Assembly: GCA_027919835.1 (NCBI GenBank)
Contig: JANVFP010000002.1
Coordinates: 2,062,044 to 2,126,043, forward strand
Reading direction: 5' to 3'
DNA length: 64,000 bases
Source of the DNA: Lentinula raphanica
Lineage: Eukaryota > Basidiomycota > Agaricomycetes > Agaricales > Omphalotaceae
Shown: positions 48,091 through 58,660 of the stretch, in pieces
Layout: each line of letters opens with the position of its first letter
How positions within the stretch are numbered: position 1 is the first letter of the stretch
Made by a program: the position numbers and the translations under genes
The notes under the pieces: generated by a model
Seen by the model: the letters and a program-made list of their open reading frames with translations, nothing else
Databases searched by the model: none
Told to the model about the DNA's origin: nothing

Positions 48091-51000
48091 TTAGCTCGTA
48101 ACATTTGACAGGTAGTCTGATATAGCGCTAACATACGATACAAATTCATCGTCGTCTTCACCCGCACCACCTTCATCATCTGATTGACCTCCATTCGATA
48201 TGCGATCCAATTGATTTTCTCCGACGGTTGAAGAGCGCGGTGAACTAAGTGGCGCGGGAGCCGATGGTGGGGATTCATCCGATGTGTGCATAGAAACTGA
48301 CTTGCCAGGGTAAGGAGTGCCTGTGAATCCAGGCAGGGCGTACGTCAGCTGCATTCGAGCAAGCAGGAGCTTATGGACAGCTCTGCGTTGCTCAATGAAC
48401 TGCATCACAGCTGGATACACGGGTGACGAGGATTCTGAGAGACGGTCGAGAACAGTGACGAAATGCTTTTCCTCGTCGACGATCGAAGTGTGCAGGCGGC
48501 GTAGTTCAATATTTAGCCGAGTGATTTCTTCCCAAGCGCAAGAAACACGCCGAACCTGCATCATGAGTTCACGTATCACCGGCTTAGCCCAGGGCTTTTC
48601 CAGAACACTGTACCGAGTGTCGGCGAGGAGGTCGAATTGATCCAGGAAGGAGTAGTGGGAAACTTTGGACCAGTCGACGGTTGGACGAGGAGGATCGAGG
48701 TTGAGTGCCGCAGCGTTGTATGTAGCTACAGCGTTGCAAATAGCTTTTGACCGTTTTTGAAGCGTGTGGGCGATCTGCGTTCGCATCTTGTAGCCTATGA
48801 AAATGCCAAAGATCGTTGAGTGCAAGATATTCGAAATGGTTGGGACATAACGTACCGGTTTGCGACAGATTCATTTTGTGCAGCTCCCATAGCCGTTGTA
48901 CCACCAATCGATGTAACTTCAACAATGCCTCTCGATACTTCTGCTCATCCATCCTCTTCACCGCCGCACGATACTCTGAATCTTGAGGTTCCCAGCGCCG
49001 CTGTATATCGAGTAGCGCTTCATTTGCACTACTTGAAAAGTAAATCTTTGTGTTGTTCCTTCAAGTACTGGCGTTTTGTTTCGATTTTTCATGTTTGCGA
49101 GAGTTCGGTGTTGTAGGATGAGGGATCATTCAGGAATGCGTAGTCCGACGGGGTTTTGGTGTGAAGACCAAAGAGACCAATGTCGAGAGACTTCCTGAAG
49201 CCATAACGTGCATGAGATCAAGCTGTAAGAAAGAAGTGATGATACTCACTTGACGCCTTGTAATTGCTGAAGGAGACTCACGTACTCCATTGTGCGAAGA
49301 TCATGCGGGTCCTCAGTCTCCAGGGTGTCGAAATGTTGCTTTTGCTCGGCCCAGTACGTTTCGATGTCGTCCTCAGTGAGCTCAAGCTTCTGGAGCTCAG
49401 CAAACAATCGGCTCGCGTCCTCATTGATTATCTTGAGTGCTGAACGTAGTTATTGTGCAGGAACGTGGCAAGCGACTGATACTTCTCACGATCCCATTGT
49501 TGGAAAAAGAGATCGATGAATTGTCGACGCCGGTAGGGTGACATGTAACGAGTGACGGATGCAAGCTGATTAGACAGGGAGAATATTTGTTCAAGTGTTT
49601 CAAGGTCTTCGAGGCCCATTCCAACAATGTTGTTAGGGTGATTGGCTTGTTGACATGCAGCATTATGCGAGTACCCATGGAATGCGTTGACGCAGGTACG
49701 GCACTCCTTGGCGTTGAACTCCGGTCCCAGGGAGCTACGGTCGATGGTGCCGGCGAAGCTGCATCCTATATCGTAACCAAGCAGCCAATGTCGTCAAATA
49801 CTTCCAGTGCCTTGGCAACATAGCAAGTGGATATTTGGCGCTGTGAGATGAGCGAGTCAGAGAGAGTGCAAGCGAGAATGAATCAATTTCCATACAGTTC
49901 GCCGCTACGAATCATATCACAGATCCATAGAATGAAACCATGCCGACATGCACTCGCAAATATACCTGACTCTTCAAAGCCATCCCACATCCTTTTTTTC
50001 GATTCTGCCGAGCTCGCCTTCCAGTTATCGGTGCAGTGAGAAAAACGACTATTGGGTGTAGAACCGTCAGTGGGATCTCCAGCATCTTCGTCGACCCACT
50101 CATCATCTTCCTGGTGTTCTTCGGCTGTAGATAAGTGAGCCCTGGGGCCCGAAGCTTTGGTCTTGACTTTATCACGAAACTGATCGACATATTCGGAGCT
50201 AAGATAAAAATCACTGCCACGAAATTCCCGTGTGTTGGCTGCCTGACGGTTACCGACGGACTTGAGCCGTTTGAGTGAGTTATTTCCATCAATGACAAAC
50301 ATCCGCTCAAAAATGAGCGAAGGTTCGTCTTTGAGCTAACCACGAAGGTCAGCATTTTATCACAACATTGAAGCAGAGCTTACCTTATAATTACATGGAG
50401 GACAGCTATGCAAAACGCGGTAGTCTGGCGTATTGTGCCCCAATTCTTCCGCAATCCGAGCATCGACCTTTCGCCTAAGGGTAGATATATATCAAATGCA
50501 TCTGAGAGATGTGTGCGATACGTCCGGCGATATGGAACCTGATTACGGTGTCAGAAATCAGAAGGGATTGATGATTGAAAGTTGACACTTACTCCAAGGG
50601 TGTGACAGATAGTCTTGGCAAAAGCTTCGACACTGAACGATGGTTTGAACAATCGCAATGAATAGAATAACTCTAATGTACGTAGGGCGATTGCAACTGA
50701 TGGATTCACAGGCGTTGTTCCGAGGTACCCCGCCTGGACAAGAGCAACAGCAACAGGGGTCTCGCTATCCCAAGGGATGATTGCTACACGCGCCAGAGTA
50801 TGTATATCGATTACGTTGATATCGAAGTCCCAAACCGTCGACAGTGGGAGAGGCAGTGGGATCCTTAAAAGTGACGACGTTGGGTGGGTCTTGATACTTC
50901 CATTGAATATACATGTCGGTCATGGGTTCGAGGTGTGGCTGCCAATTCGCGGCGTTTTGTCTGAGACGTTGCGCCCATGTTCGTCCATCGACTCGTTTGC

Positions 51001-51458
51001 AAAAACCTGAATATCTTGAAGCAAAGGGACAACAGTCAGTCCAGAGGCGTGTCGAACTGCATCCGAAGACTTACTGGCTGAAATGCATGACATTCGCAAT
51101 GTCTATTATTATACCTGCACTGTCGGCACTTCCGTTATCGTCCCGTTCTTCAGCCTCCGGCATTCCATAATTGATATCATCCATGTCATGCTCGAAAGAA
51201 GGTGTCGCATCCGTTGATCCAGCGAGTGACTGAAGAGCTTGTTGCGAGCTATGGCGAGACCTGTGAAATTGTGAGGGAGTGCAAGATGTGATACACCTCT
51301 GAAGACGTACTGTCCATTGCCTGTTGGAAGGTCTCCTTGACCTTGCGGCGATTTTCCTCAAACTTCTTAACTCCAACTCTAATCCTTTGCGTAGCGCCGC
51401 CCCTTCGACCACCACCGATTGTCATTTGTACCGAATTCAATCGACTTGCTTTAGGCAT
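48091..51458 (-). pseudogene. KDZ transposase, broken by several frame breaks
   Basis: Transposase of the element. Recognisable blocks in order: MPKASRLNSVQMTIGGGRRG; RTWAQRLRQNAANWQPHLEP; VAVALVQAGYLGTTPVNPSV, LELFYSLRLFKPSFSVEAFA; PDYRVLHSCPPCNYK; FVIDGNNSLKRLK; CTDNWKASSAESKKRMWDGF, FASACRHGFILWICDMIRSG; LLGYDIGCSFAGTIDRSSLG, CVNAFHGYSHNAACQQANHP, GMGLEDLETLEQIFSLSNQL; YKMRTQIAHTLQKRSKAICN and the C-terminus. Between blocks the frame slips without usable splice sites near 50850, 50480, 49795 and 49770, and each slip fits one lost base. Normal GT-AG introns occur elsewhere. The copy is therefore very probably inactive. The acidic C-terminal tail ends SAISDYLSNVTS. The gene starts 59 bp inside the right arm's inner border. 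Confidence 0.85.
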
Positions 51459-51516
51459 TGTGCATTGTATATGAGGATGAGAAAGAGGTAGTGTGTGGAT
51501 CCGCGCAGAAACTGTA

Positions 51517-52953
51517 GCGCTGAGATGTTTTTCTAAGTGGTTTTGAACTCCGAAAGTTTTAAGCGCCAGCAGGATAAAGGCGGGAGGGCGGGAAACAAGC
51601 AGTGATGAGAATTTCTCACAGTCGAGGTCATGAGAATTGGGCGGGATGCAAACGAATGCTTTGACTGCGGCAAGACTCCGGCTGATAGTATTACGAACCA
51701 TTACCTACTACAAATGATGGGTCTATGGAGGCCTCTGGACCCCTTCTATATCTGAAATATCTGACAATATTCAAGTATTTATTGCCACATAGTGAGAATC
51801 AGCACATTTGACTTCATCAGGAAAAATGTACTGAGTTCTCAGCCACTAAAAGCTGCTTTCAGGCCCCCTAGAGCCTTTCAAGGCTTTGGAGCCCCAAAGC
51901 ATGCAAAGATACCCCCCAAATCCTAGGCACTCTCAGCCACTTGAAAGGTCTGGGGTATTCTTTGAGGTGCTTTGAGGGTCTTTGGGTGTCTTTGAGGATC
52001 TTTGAATGTCTTTGAGTGTCTTTGAGTGTCTTTGAGTGTCTTTGAGGATCTTTGAGTGTCTTGAGGTGCTTTGAGATGCTTTCAAAGGCAAAAAATATGA
52101 ATAAAAATCAATTGATTCCTCTTATTTCTATTTTACATTACATTCTATTTCATATTCTTGTATTATGTAATTTCTAATTATATTATATTACATAAGACTT
52201 ATATAATTACAAGAATTTGTAATGTACTAGTTAATTATCAAATTATATAGAGAATTTAATCTACAAATCTCATCTCTAAAGTCCTTCATTGAGATATGAT
52301 AACATATACAACATGTAGATATGTAGTTAATATAGCTATATATAAGTTTGGACCATGTGACAAACTTTTTGATTGTACATGGTTCACGGTGGCAGCCCAA
52401 ATATATCATTGAAACAAGATCTTGTCAAAGTTGTCAATGGTAGTTTTTGATGCATGTATCTTCTAGATTAAGCAAGTTCTGCAATGCACTTATGTAATTT
52501 CCTATTTGGGTGATGTTTTCTTTATTTAATTTGATCTTAAAAGTTGCTAAAAAGCTCTGCAAAGACCCTCAAAGATCCTCAAAGATCCTCAAAGATCCTC
52601 AAAGACCCTCAAAGACCCTCAAAGATCCTCAAAGCACTTCAAAGCACTACAAAGCAGTTTAGTGACCTGGGTTACCTGGGCAATCTAAGCCATTGAGGCA
52701 CTTTCAGAGTCTCTAGGAATTAGCCATTTCTTGAGGTGCTCTCAGATTAAAGTATATCCCTTTGAGGTTGCCTAAGAAATGCCCATTTTCCTCAGTGCTT
52801 TCTAGCTCTCCTAAGCATGTAGGCCCTCTAGAGAGCCTCAAAGATACTTATAGTTGCCTAGGCCTAGAGTATTTTTCCTGATGTTGTACAAGGATGCCAT
52901 ACACCACCGTGCTTGGCATCATTATATAAGTCAATTGATGTGAGGTTGAGGTG
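51517..52953 (-). repeat. KDZ right inverted arm (split by MITE copy 2)
   Basis: Complement of the left arm; 51517-51814 and 52886-52953, interrupted by the MITE. Relative to the left arm, the only substitutions are at the partners of 41028, 41037, 41088 and 41123; in all four the left has CG and the right has CA or TG. Confidence 0.85.
51815..52883. mobile_element. CATCAGG-family MITE, copy 2, with inverted minisatellites
   Basis: 1069 bp. The ends are CATCAGGAAAAAT and complement, flanked by TT on both sides (51813-51814, 52884-52885); the intact left KDZ arm has TT once at this place, proving the insertion. Near the left end is a tandem array of TCTTTGAGTG-like units (about 51960-52080), near the right end its inverted counterpart CCTCAAAGAT (about 52560-52640). 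The centre (52090-52450) is AT-rich. No transposase. Confidence 0.88.
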
Positions 52954-53342
52954 TCATGGGCTATGTCCGTGGAGGCTTATGTCCCAATTCGGACATAAGC
53001 CAATGCACATGACTTTTCCCATGACTAACCCATCCTAAGGTCGCATGGCCTGCATAGAGCAGACTTGAGGCTGGTGTAGAACCTAGAAAATTAGAGCTTG
53101 AACAAATTTTACTAGTTTCATCATCTTACTGTCTGATTTTGAGCTTCATGGGCTATGTCCGTGGAGGCTTATGTCCCAATTTGGACATAAGCCAATGCAC
53201 ATGACTTTTCCCATGACTAACCCATCCTAAGGTCGCACGGCCTGCATAGAGCAGTTTTCATTCACTTGAGGCTGGTGTAGAACCTAGAAAATTAGAGCTT
53301 GAACAAATTTTAGTTTCATCATCTTACTGTCTAATTTTGAGC
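52954..53342. repeat. Two tandem units of a 192-bp repeat with an internal hairpin
   Basis: Unit 1 starts at 52954, unit 2 at 53146, both beginning TCATGGGCTATGTCCGTGG. Each contains the inverted pair GGCTTATGTCC and GGACATAAGCC separated by about 6 bases. Units differ by three substitutions (two at CpG) and two small indels. The KDZ target duplication is the first 8 bases of unit 1. Confidence 0.85.
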
Positions 53343-54108
53343 TTCTACTATCAAATTTTGTCATGTCATGAAGAATAAGACTCGAAAAACTGGATTGAAC
53401 ACCAAGGGAAGAAAGCCCGAGGCCGAGTCAGCCGATTACTTGCAAAATCAATCTTATCTATCTTATCACTGACATCTTATCAGAAATCAGTAGATTGCTG
53501 GTCTTCAGCATGACAGCTCAGCGCGCTCAGGAAGAAACTCTCACGACATCTTGAAAATCATTGGTTGGGGCTTATGTCAAATGGGGCAGTTGCCCAAAAA
53601 GAGATAAGCCTCGCGCGATGTTGATATACCTAAAACGGTCTTGATTTCGGATAAGCCAAACCTCAAAATTTTGAGAATTTGAGTGGATTCTACTTCAAGA
53701 AAAGAGATCCAGAAGGTGAGACTTGATTACAATAATCCCCTCCCTTCTTTCTTTTTTTTTTCTCTTTTTCTCACTTGAAAAAACTTGAAAAAAATGAATT
53801 CTCCACAGACATAAACCATAAGCCATTTTTTTCGCTCAATTTGGTAAATGTCACAAAACTTATTTCTATTGTCCTCCATTGTGACTGTACTCCTCCATTG
53901 TTGTTGTCACTTCTGTCACAATAACTTTGCTCTTCTCCCCCTCTATTCGTCGCTGTCACATTCTTTGTGTTGGCCATTGTTCTCCTTCATTTCTCTCATT
54001 GTTCTGGTGTGACTCTTGTCCTGCTGCAATTTGTTGCACTCATCACATCTCCTCTACATATGCTCTACCTGTCTTCTCTCTCTTCACCCAATATCCCTCT
54101 TCTGTCAC
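53343..54108. other. Repeat-like non-coding stretch
   Basis: GGCTTATGTC recurs near 53568, as in the 192-bp repeat. A long pyrimidine tract lies at 53741-53776. The ORFs are low-complexity. It is probably part of a degraded element whose borders I cannot set. Confidence 0.4.
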
Positions 54109-54116
54109 TGCATGCA

Positions 54117-54367
54117 TGACCAAATAAGTGGCCCCAAAGTATGCTGAACTTATTTTAAATTCTCGAATAATGGGAAAATCTTAAGTTGCCCCACATGGTA
54201 AAACATATCTTAAACATATTCTGAAAAATGACCATATATGTAAAATTATGGTCAACTTCTGGTAAAAAATCTAATTAAGTTCACCATATATGGCATTACT
54301 TAGTATCTTCTCGTTATTCGAGAATTTAAAATAATTTCATCATAATGTTGGGCCACTTATTTGGTCA
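54117..54367. mobile_element. 251-bp foldback MITE with 8-bp flanking TGCATGCA
   Basis: The ends TGACCAAATAAGTGGCCC and complement are perfect inverted repeats. A second inner pair, TTTTAAATTCTCGAATAA, lies at about 54152 and 54315. TGCATGCA occurs on both sides (54109-54116 and 54368-54375); it is itself a palindrome, and the bases just outside (AC and GT) also pair, so the target duplication could be read differently. The size fits a hAT-like MITE. Non-coding. Confidence 0.75.
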
Positions 54368-54375
54368 TGCATGCA

Positions 54376-55313
54376 GTGTGTTGTCCTCATCTCACACTCT
54401 ACTACGGTGACTTTCAACAAACTGATATTCCTTATATTTTAATTTTTAATACTGACTCTTCACTGTTGTTCCTCCAGTATTCTATTCGTCGTCCATTCTG
54501 TCTATACATGCTGCCTTCCTCTGTGCATCTTCTTCATCGCTGAAGCCCGGCCTTTTCCTCAATGTAAGCGTTTGTCCTACATTCGTGAGCTTCAGCTGAT
54601 TCTTCGCTTCCACCTTCAGCCATGCTTATACTTTGCCATATTGGATTAGCAATGCCGTCGTGTCCCGAAGGAGTTAGCACAGAAGGGTGACGAGCACAAG
54701 CACAAGCACAACCCTATACAGGGTAAGGGTGAGGTTGATCCAGCAGCAGTGAAGGGCACACGAAGCCAATCAAACTAGGGCTTCAGAAGGAAAAGACAAG
54801 CTAGTTCCCAATGACCAAGTTAGTAGTATTGAGTGTGAGTAGGATACAAATACGAACCTAGTTCCCAATGACCAAGAGGTCGAGATAGGGAACCAGGAGT
54901 CTAGCTACAGTGGTATTTATACTGAGTGAAACAATAAGTACCCAAAGCAGTAGAGATGAACAGCGTGAGTGAAGAAGATTGGAAAATACAATAACGCGAG
55001 AATGTAAAAGGTGTAGTGCGAGAATGTGAAAGGTAAGAGCGAATGAGAATGGTTGGAAAGATAAGGAGTAGTGACAGCGCGAGAGACAGATATGAAGAAC
55101 AATAACACAAGGACCATAGTGCGAGAAAGGAAGAATGGTGACAGAACGCGAGAGGAGAATGATAAAGCATGAGAAGAGGATTGATAATGAAGCAGGAGGT
55201 GATTGCTAATTGTAGTGAGTCATGAAGAACGATCAGGTGGTAGCAAGGACATATGATGCAAAAAGGAGTGCATGTGATAAGGAAAAATGACACACATGTC
55301 AGATGTCACGACA
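54376..55313 (-). repeat. LTR region of the minus-strand Ty3/gypsy element (outer border unknown)
   Basis: On the minus strand the LTR starts TGTCGTGACATC at 55313, directly after a purine tract (GTAGGAGGGGGTAA, 55314-55327), the usual order at a 3' LTR. A TATA box, TATAAATACCACTGTA, lies near 54907-54922 and closely resembles the plus-strand element's LTR. CTAGTTCCCAATGACCAAG is directly repeated at about 54802 and 54860. The far end of the LTR was not found, so the left coordinate is only the neighbouring MITE's edge. Confidence 0.5.
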
Positions 55314-58300
55314 TTACCCCCTCCTACAGTCGATGTCCCAGCGACTACCTCTGTAAGTTTTCATAGGGTTGCCATGGAAGTGAGTTGAAGATGGAGGCTG
55401 CAATTTTCCGTGGTGCATTTGGGTGAATCTTGTAAAAATCTTCAATTTCTTCATCTGCCGAGCCCCGTATGTTCTCCTCGTTTATCCATTCATGACCTTC
55501 ATCATCCTTTCCATCGGACCAGGAATTGAAGCTTCTTCCATCGACCGTAGAAGCGACTGTCAAGAACCTTCTCTACCTCATAAAACTCTTCTCCTTCTAT
55601 AATTTCTGGTTCCGGTGGTGGTAGTGTCCCATTCACATCATTGCCCTTCCAGGGTGACAGCCGGTTCACATGTATGTTATCATGGATTTTCATCCACGAC
55701 GGAAGATTGAGTCGGTATGTTAGTGGACCTGTCTTTTCTACCACCTCGAATGGTCCAAGTCGTCTGCTTCCAAGCTTCTGGTTCTTTTGTCGTATCTTTA
55801 ATTTGTTGAGGGAAGCCAGACTGGTTGGCCTACATCAAATGTCGGTGCTTCCCTCGGACTTCTTCTCTGATCCGCTCTTTGCTCATACGTAAAGCTGCTT
55901 CGGCATCCTCTCTTGCATATTTCAGCAATTCCAATCGTTTATCAATTGATGGGAATTTGTTCCAGATTCCGATTGGAATGTTGAATTCGGGTGTATAGCC
56001 GTAGAGTGTTTCGAAAGGGGAATGTGAATGAGCGGAGTGGATTCGAGAATTAATGACAAATTCAGCAGTAGGGAGGAATTGTCCCAATCATCTTGTCGTC
56101 GACTTACGTACATTCGGATGTATCGCTCTATCTCCTGATTTGCACGTTCTGTTTGCCATTAGTTTCTGATAGGCTGTGTGAGGGCGGATTCAATTCCCAG
56201 ACGTTTCAATAATTGTCGCATCACATCTGCCGCAAACTGCGGTCCACGATCTGATACGAACCGTCTGGGAATTCCATGAAGGCGGAAGATCTCTTGGTAA
56301 AAGAAATCTGCTACACCTTCTGCAGTTATCTCCGTAGTTGTGGGGAAACAATGGATCATTTTGGTATAGTGGTCGACGAATGTGATTATGGCATTGTGGC
56401 CTGCTTGCGTCATTGGTAACTCACCAATAAGGTCAACGCCAATGTCCTCCCAGGGACCAGCTGGAACAGGTAGAGGTTGGAGCGGTGCTGTATGGGAAGG
56501 ATTTAGTCGTTTCCGCTGACAAACATCACATCCTTCAACATATTTGTCAACAAAGGTACGGATACCTGGCCACCAGTACTGTCTGTTGACTAGCTCCAAT
56601 GTTCCATGCATTCCTGGGTGTCCTGCTGTTCGTGAGTCATGGCATTGCTCCAGTACTGCCTTACGCAGTTCTTGGTTAGGTGGAACATATATCCTTCCTC
56701 GGTAGAATACTAGACCCTCCTCTTCTCGCCAATCAGTCAATCCGTGAGTAAGGCTCTGTGGTCCATTGAGCTTGTTGAGTGCCTCAATTACCTCTGATTC
56801 TCGGGTGCTGTTCTGTCGTATACTTTCTAGCAATGGATTGTCAAGTAATACTGCAGTTGATGCCTTGATGAAATGCTCGGTTTAAGTACAACTTGTTCTT
56901 TGTTGTCCTCGGAATCATGCACCTGGTGTTGTGCCATGCGAGATAAGGCATCCGCTTGTGTGTGAATCCTTCCCACGATGTGTTAGATGGAAATTAAATC
57001 GTGATAACCAGAGAGCCCATCGTGCCTGCCTTCTGCTCAAGTCCTGTGCCGTTCGCCAGAATTCTAGATTCTGATGGTCTGTAATGATTTCAAATGGTTC
57101 GGGTAATCCTTCCAGAAAGTGCCTCCAATCTTTGAGCGCTTCTATGATAGCAAGCATTTCACGATCATAGATTTCATAATTACGCTCTGCTGGCCCCATA
57201 GATGCTGACCGAAATGCCACGGATGCCAAAGGCCATCTTCTTGGAGTTGTGATAGGGTTCCGCCAGTGGCAAAACCGGATGCATCGACTTCAATCCGTGT
57301 GGGTCTGGTGTGGTTCCATAGCACTAAAATGGGTGCAGTGGTGAAGGCTGCTTCAGGCTGTCAAATGCTTCCTGCTGTAAAGTGCCCCAGTCCCATCGGA
57401 TATCTTTTCGTGTTAAGTCATTAAGGGGTCTTGCCCTTTTCGCAAATCCTTCAATAAACCGCCGATAGAAGTTAGCGAAGCCCAGAAATCCTCGAAGATC
57501 ACGTAGTGATTTTGGTGTAGGCCATTCTTTTACGGCTTTGACCTTAACTGGATCCATCTGAACCTGTCCTTCGCTAATGACCAGCCCCAGGTATTCAATT
57601 GATGACTTTTCAAACTCGCATTTCTCGGGACGCAGATAGAGGTCATGCTTGGCAAGTCGATCGAGGACCTCATGAACTAGTTTTCTGTGCTCCTCCAGTG
57701 TTTCAGTAAAGATCAGGATGTCATCCAGATATACGGCAACCTTTCCAGATGCAATGAGGTCCGCAAAGATGGAATTCATGAGGGCCTGAAATGTGGCAGG
57801 AGAATTGGTGAGACCGAAGAACATAACCAGGGGTTCGAATAGACCCCGGTTAGTAGCAAATGCTCCCTTCCATTCATGACCTTGTTTGATCCGCACATTG
57901 TTATATCCCCATCGAACATCAAACTTGGTAAGATCTTGGAATTTTGAAGTCGGCTGATGATATCTGCAACAAGGGAAGGGGATAACGATTCTTGATGGTG
58001 TAGTCATTCAGTCGTCGATAATCCTGTACGAACCGGAGTTTACCATCCTTCTTTTTCACAAAGAAGACTGGTGATGCAATTGGGATTTACTATACATACA
58101 GTAGTAGAAGGCTGTATGTAACCTTTACAAGATTTCTTTCAAGAATCTGTCAAGCTCTTCTTGTTCGTTAAGTGACATGGGGTAGATCTTGGTTCGCATT
58201 GTTTCAGGGGCATCAGGTTTGAGATCAATAGCATGATCCCAGGGTTTGTGATCAGGAAGACGTTCTGATTCCTTTCAGAGAAAACCTTTGAATGTCGGTG

Positions 58301-58660
58301 ATATTCCAAGGACAATTTCTTCAAATGATTGCTTTGGTTTTTCTCAATAAGCTGCCTCTGCCAATTGTTGGGAATAGGTGTATCCAGCTGCACACCAAAG
58401 TTCTTCTGTAGCATGGTCTAGAACTCCAGACCGACACAAGGCTCTTCTTTGTTTCCGGTTTCTGAGTAAGCGGTAGAGGGGTGGGGCATCATCTCGCAAG
58501 TCCTCCATTTCATCAGCAGTTGGTGTCGGCAATGGAACATGTTCTGGATTGATTTCTAGTAGATCTAAAGTGGTTCCCCCTACGTTAGCCATTTGGGGTT
58601 CTGGTACTTCCTCAATGACCATGGGGTGGGCTGATTTTGATTGTACTAAAATACGGCCCT
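55314..58660 (-). pseudogene. Decayed Ty3/gypsy chromovirus pol (RT, RNase H, integrase, chromodomain)
   Basis: Retrotransposon polyprotein on the minus strand. In order: linker with TEELWCAAGYTYSQQLAEAA; reverse transcriptase with FGLTNSPATFQALMN and YLDDILIF; RNase H with RIEVDASGFATGG and YDREMLAIIEALKDWRHFLE; integrase zinc finger H...H...CDVCQRKR; core with [33 protein letters not shown]-terminal chromodomain near EEFYEVEKVLDSRF and FLVRWKG, followed out of frame by a Trp-bearing block and the end near 55345. Frame breaks occur near 55510, 56160, 56990, 57210 and 58000, with loss of the block after the integrase core. Gag and protease are missing because another element interrupts it at 58660. 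Confidence 0.88.

Larger units (their letters stand above)
37583..52953. mobile_element. KDZ (Kyakuja-Dileera-Zisupton) DNA transposon with nested insertions
   Basis: 15.4 kb as found; about 10.8 kb after removing nested elements. The ends are CACCTCAACCTCACATC and its complement, flanked by the 8-bp duplication TCATGGGC. The inverted arms are about 360 bp: left 37583-37614 plus 40844-41172, right 51517-51814 plus 52886-52953. The arms differ at only four bases, all CpG transitions. Cargo in order: HMG-like protein (-), Ala/Pro-rich protein (-), TET/JBP dioxygenase (+), small charged protein (+), KDZ transposase (-). Coupling of TET/JBP genes with KDZ elements in agarics is established knowledge (Iyer and colleagues). 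Near-identical arms suggest recent movement although this copy's transposase is broken. Confidence 0.88.

Noticed and set aside
53927..54127. Plus-strand ORF rich in Ser and Cys beside a pyrimidine tract
   Set aside because: Composition follows the pyrimidine bias; it runs into a MITE end.
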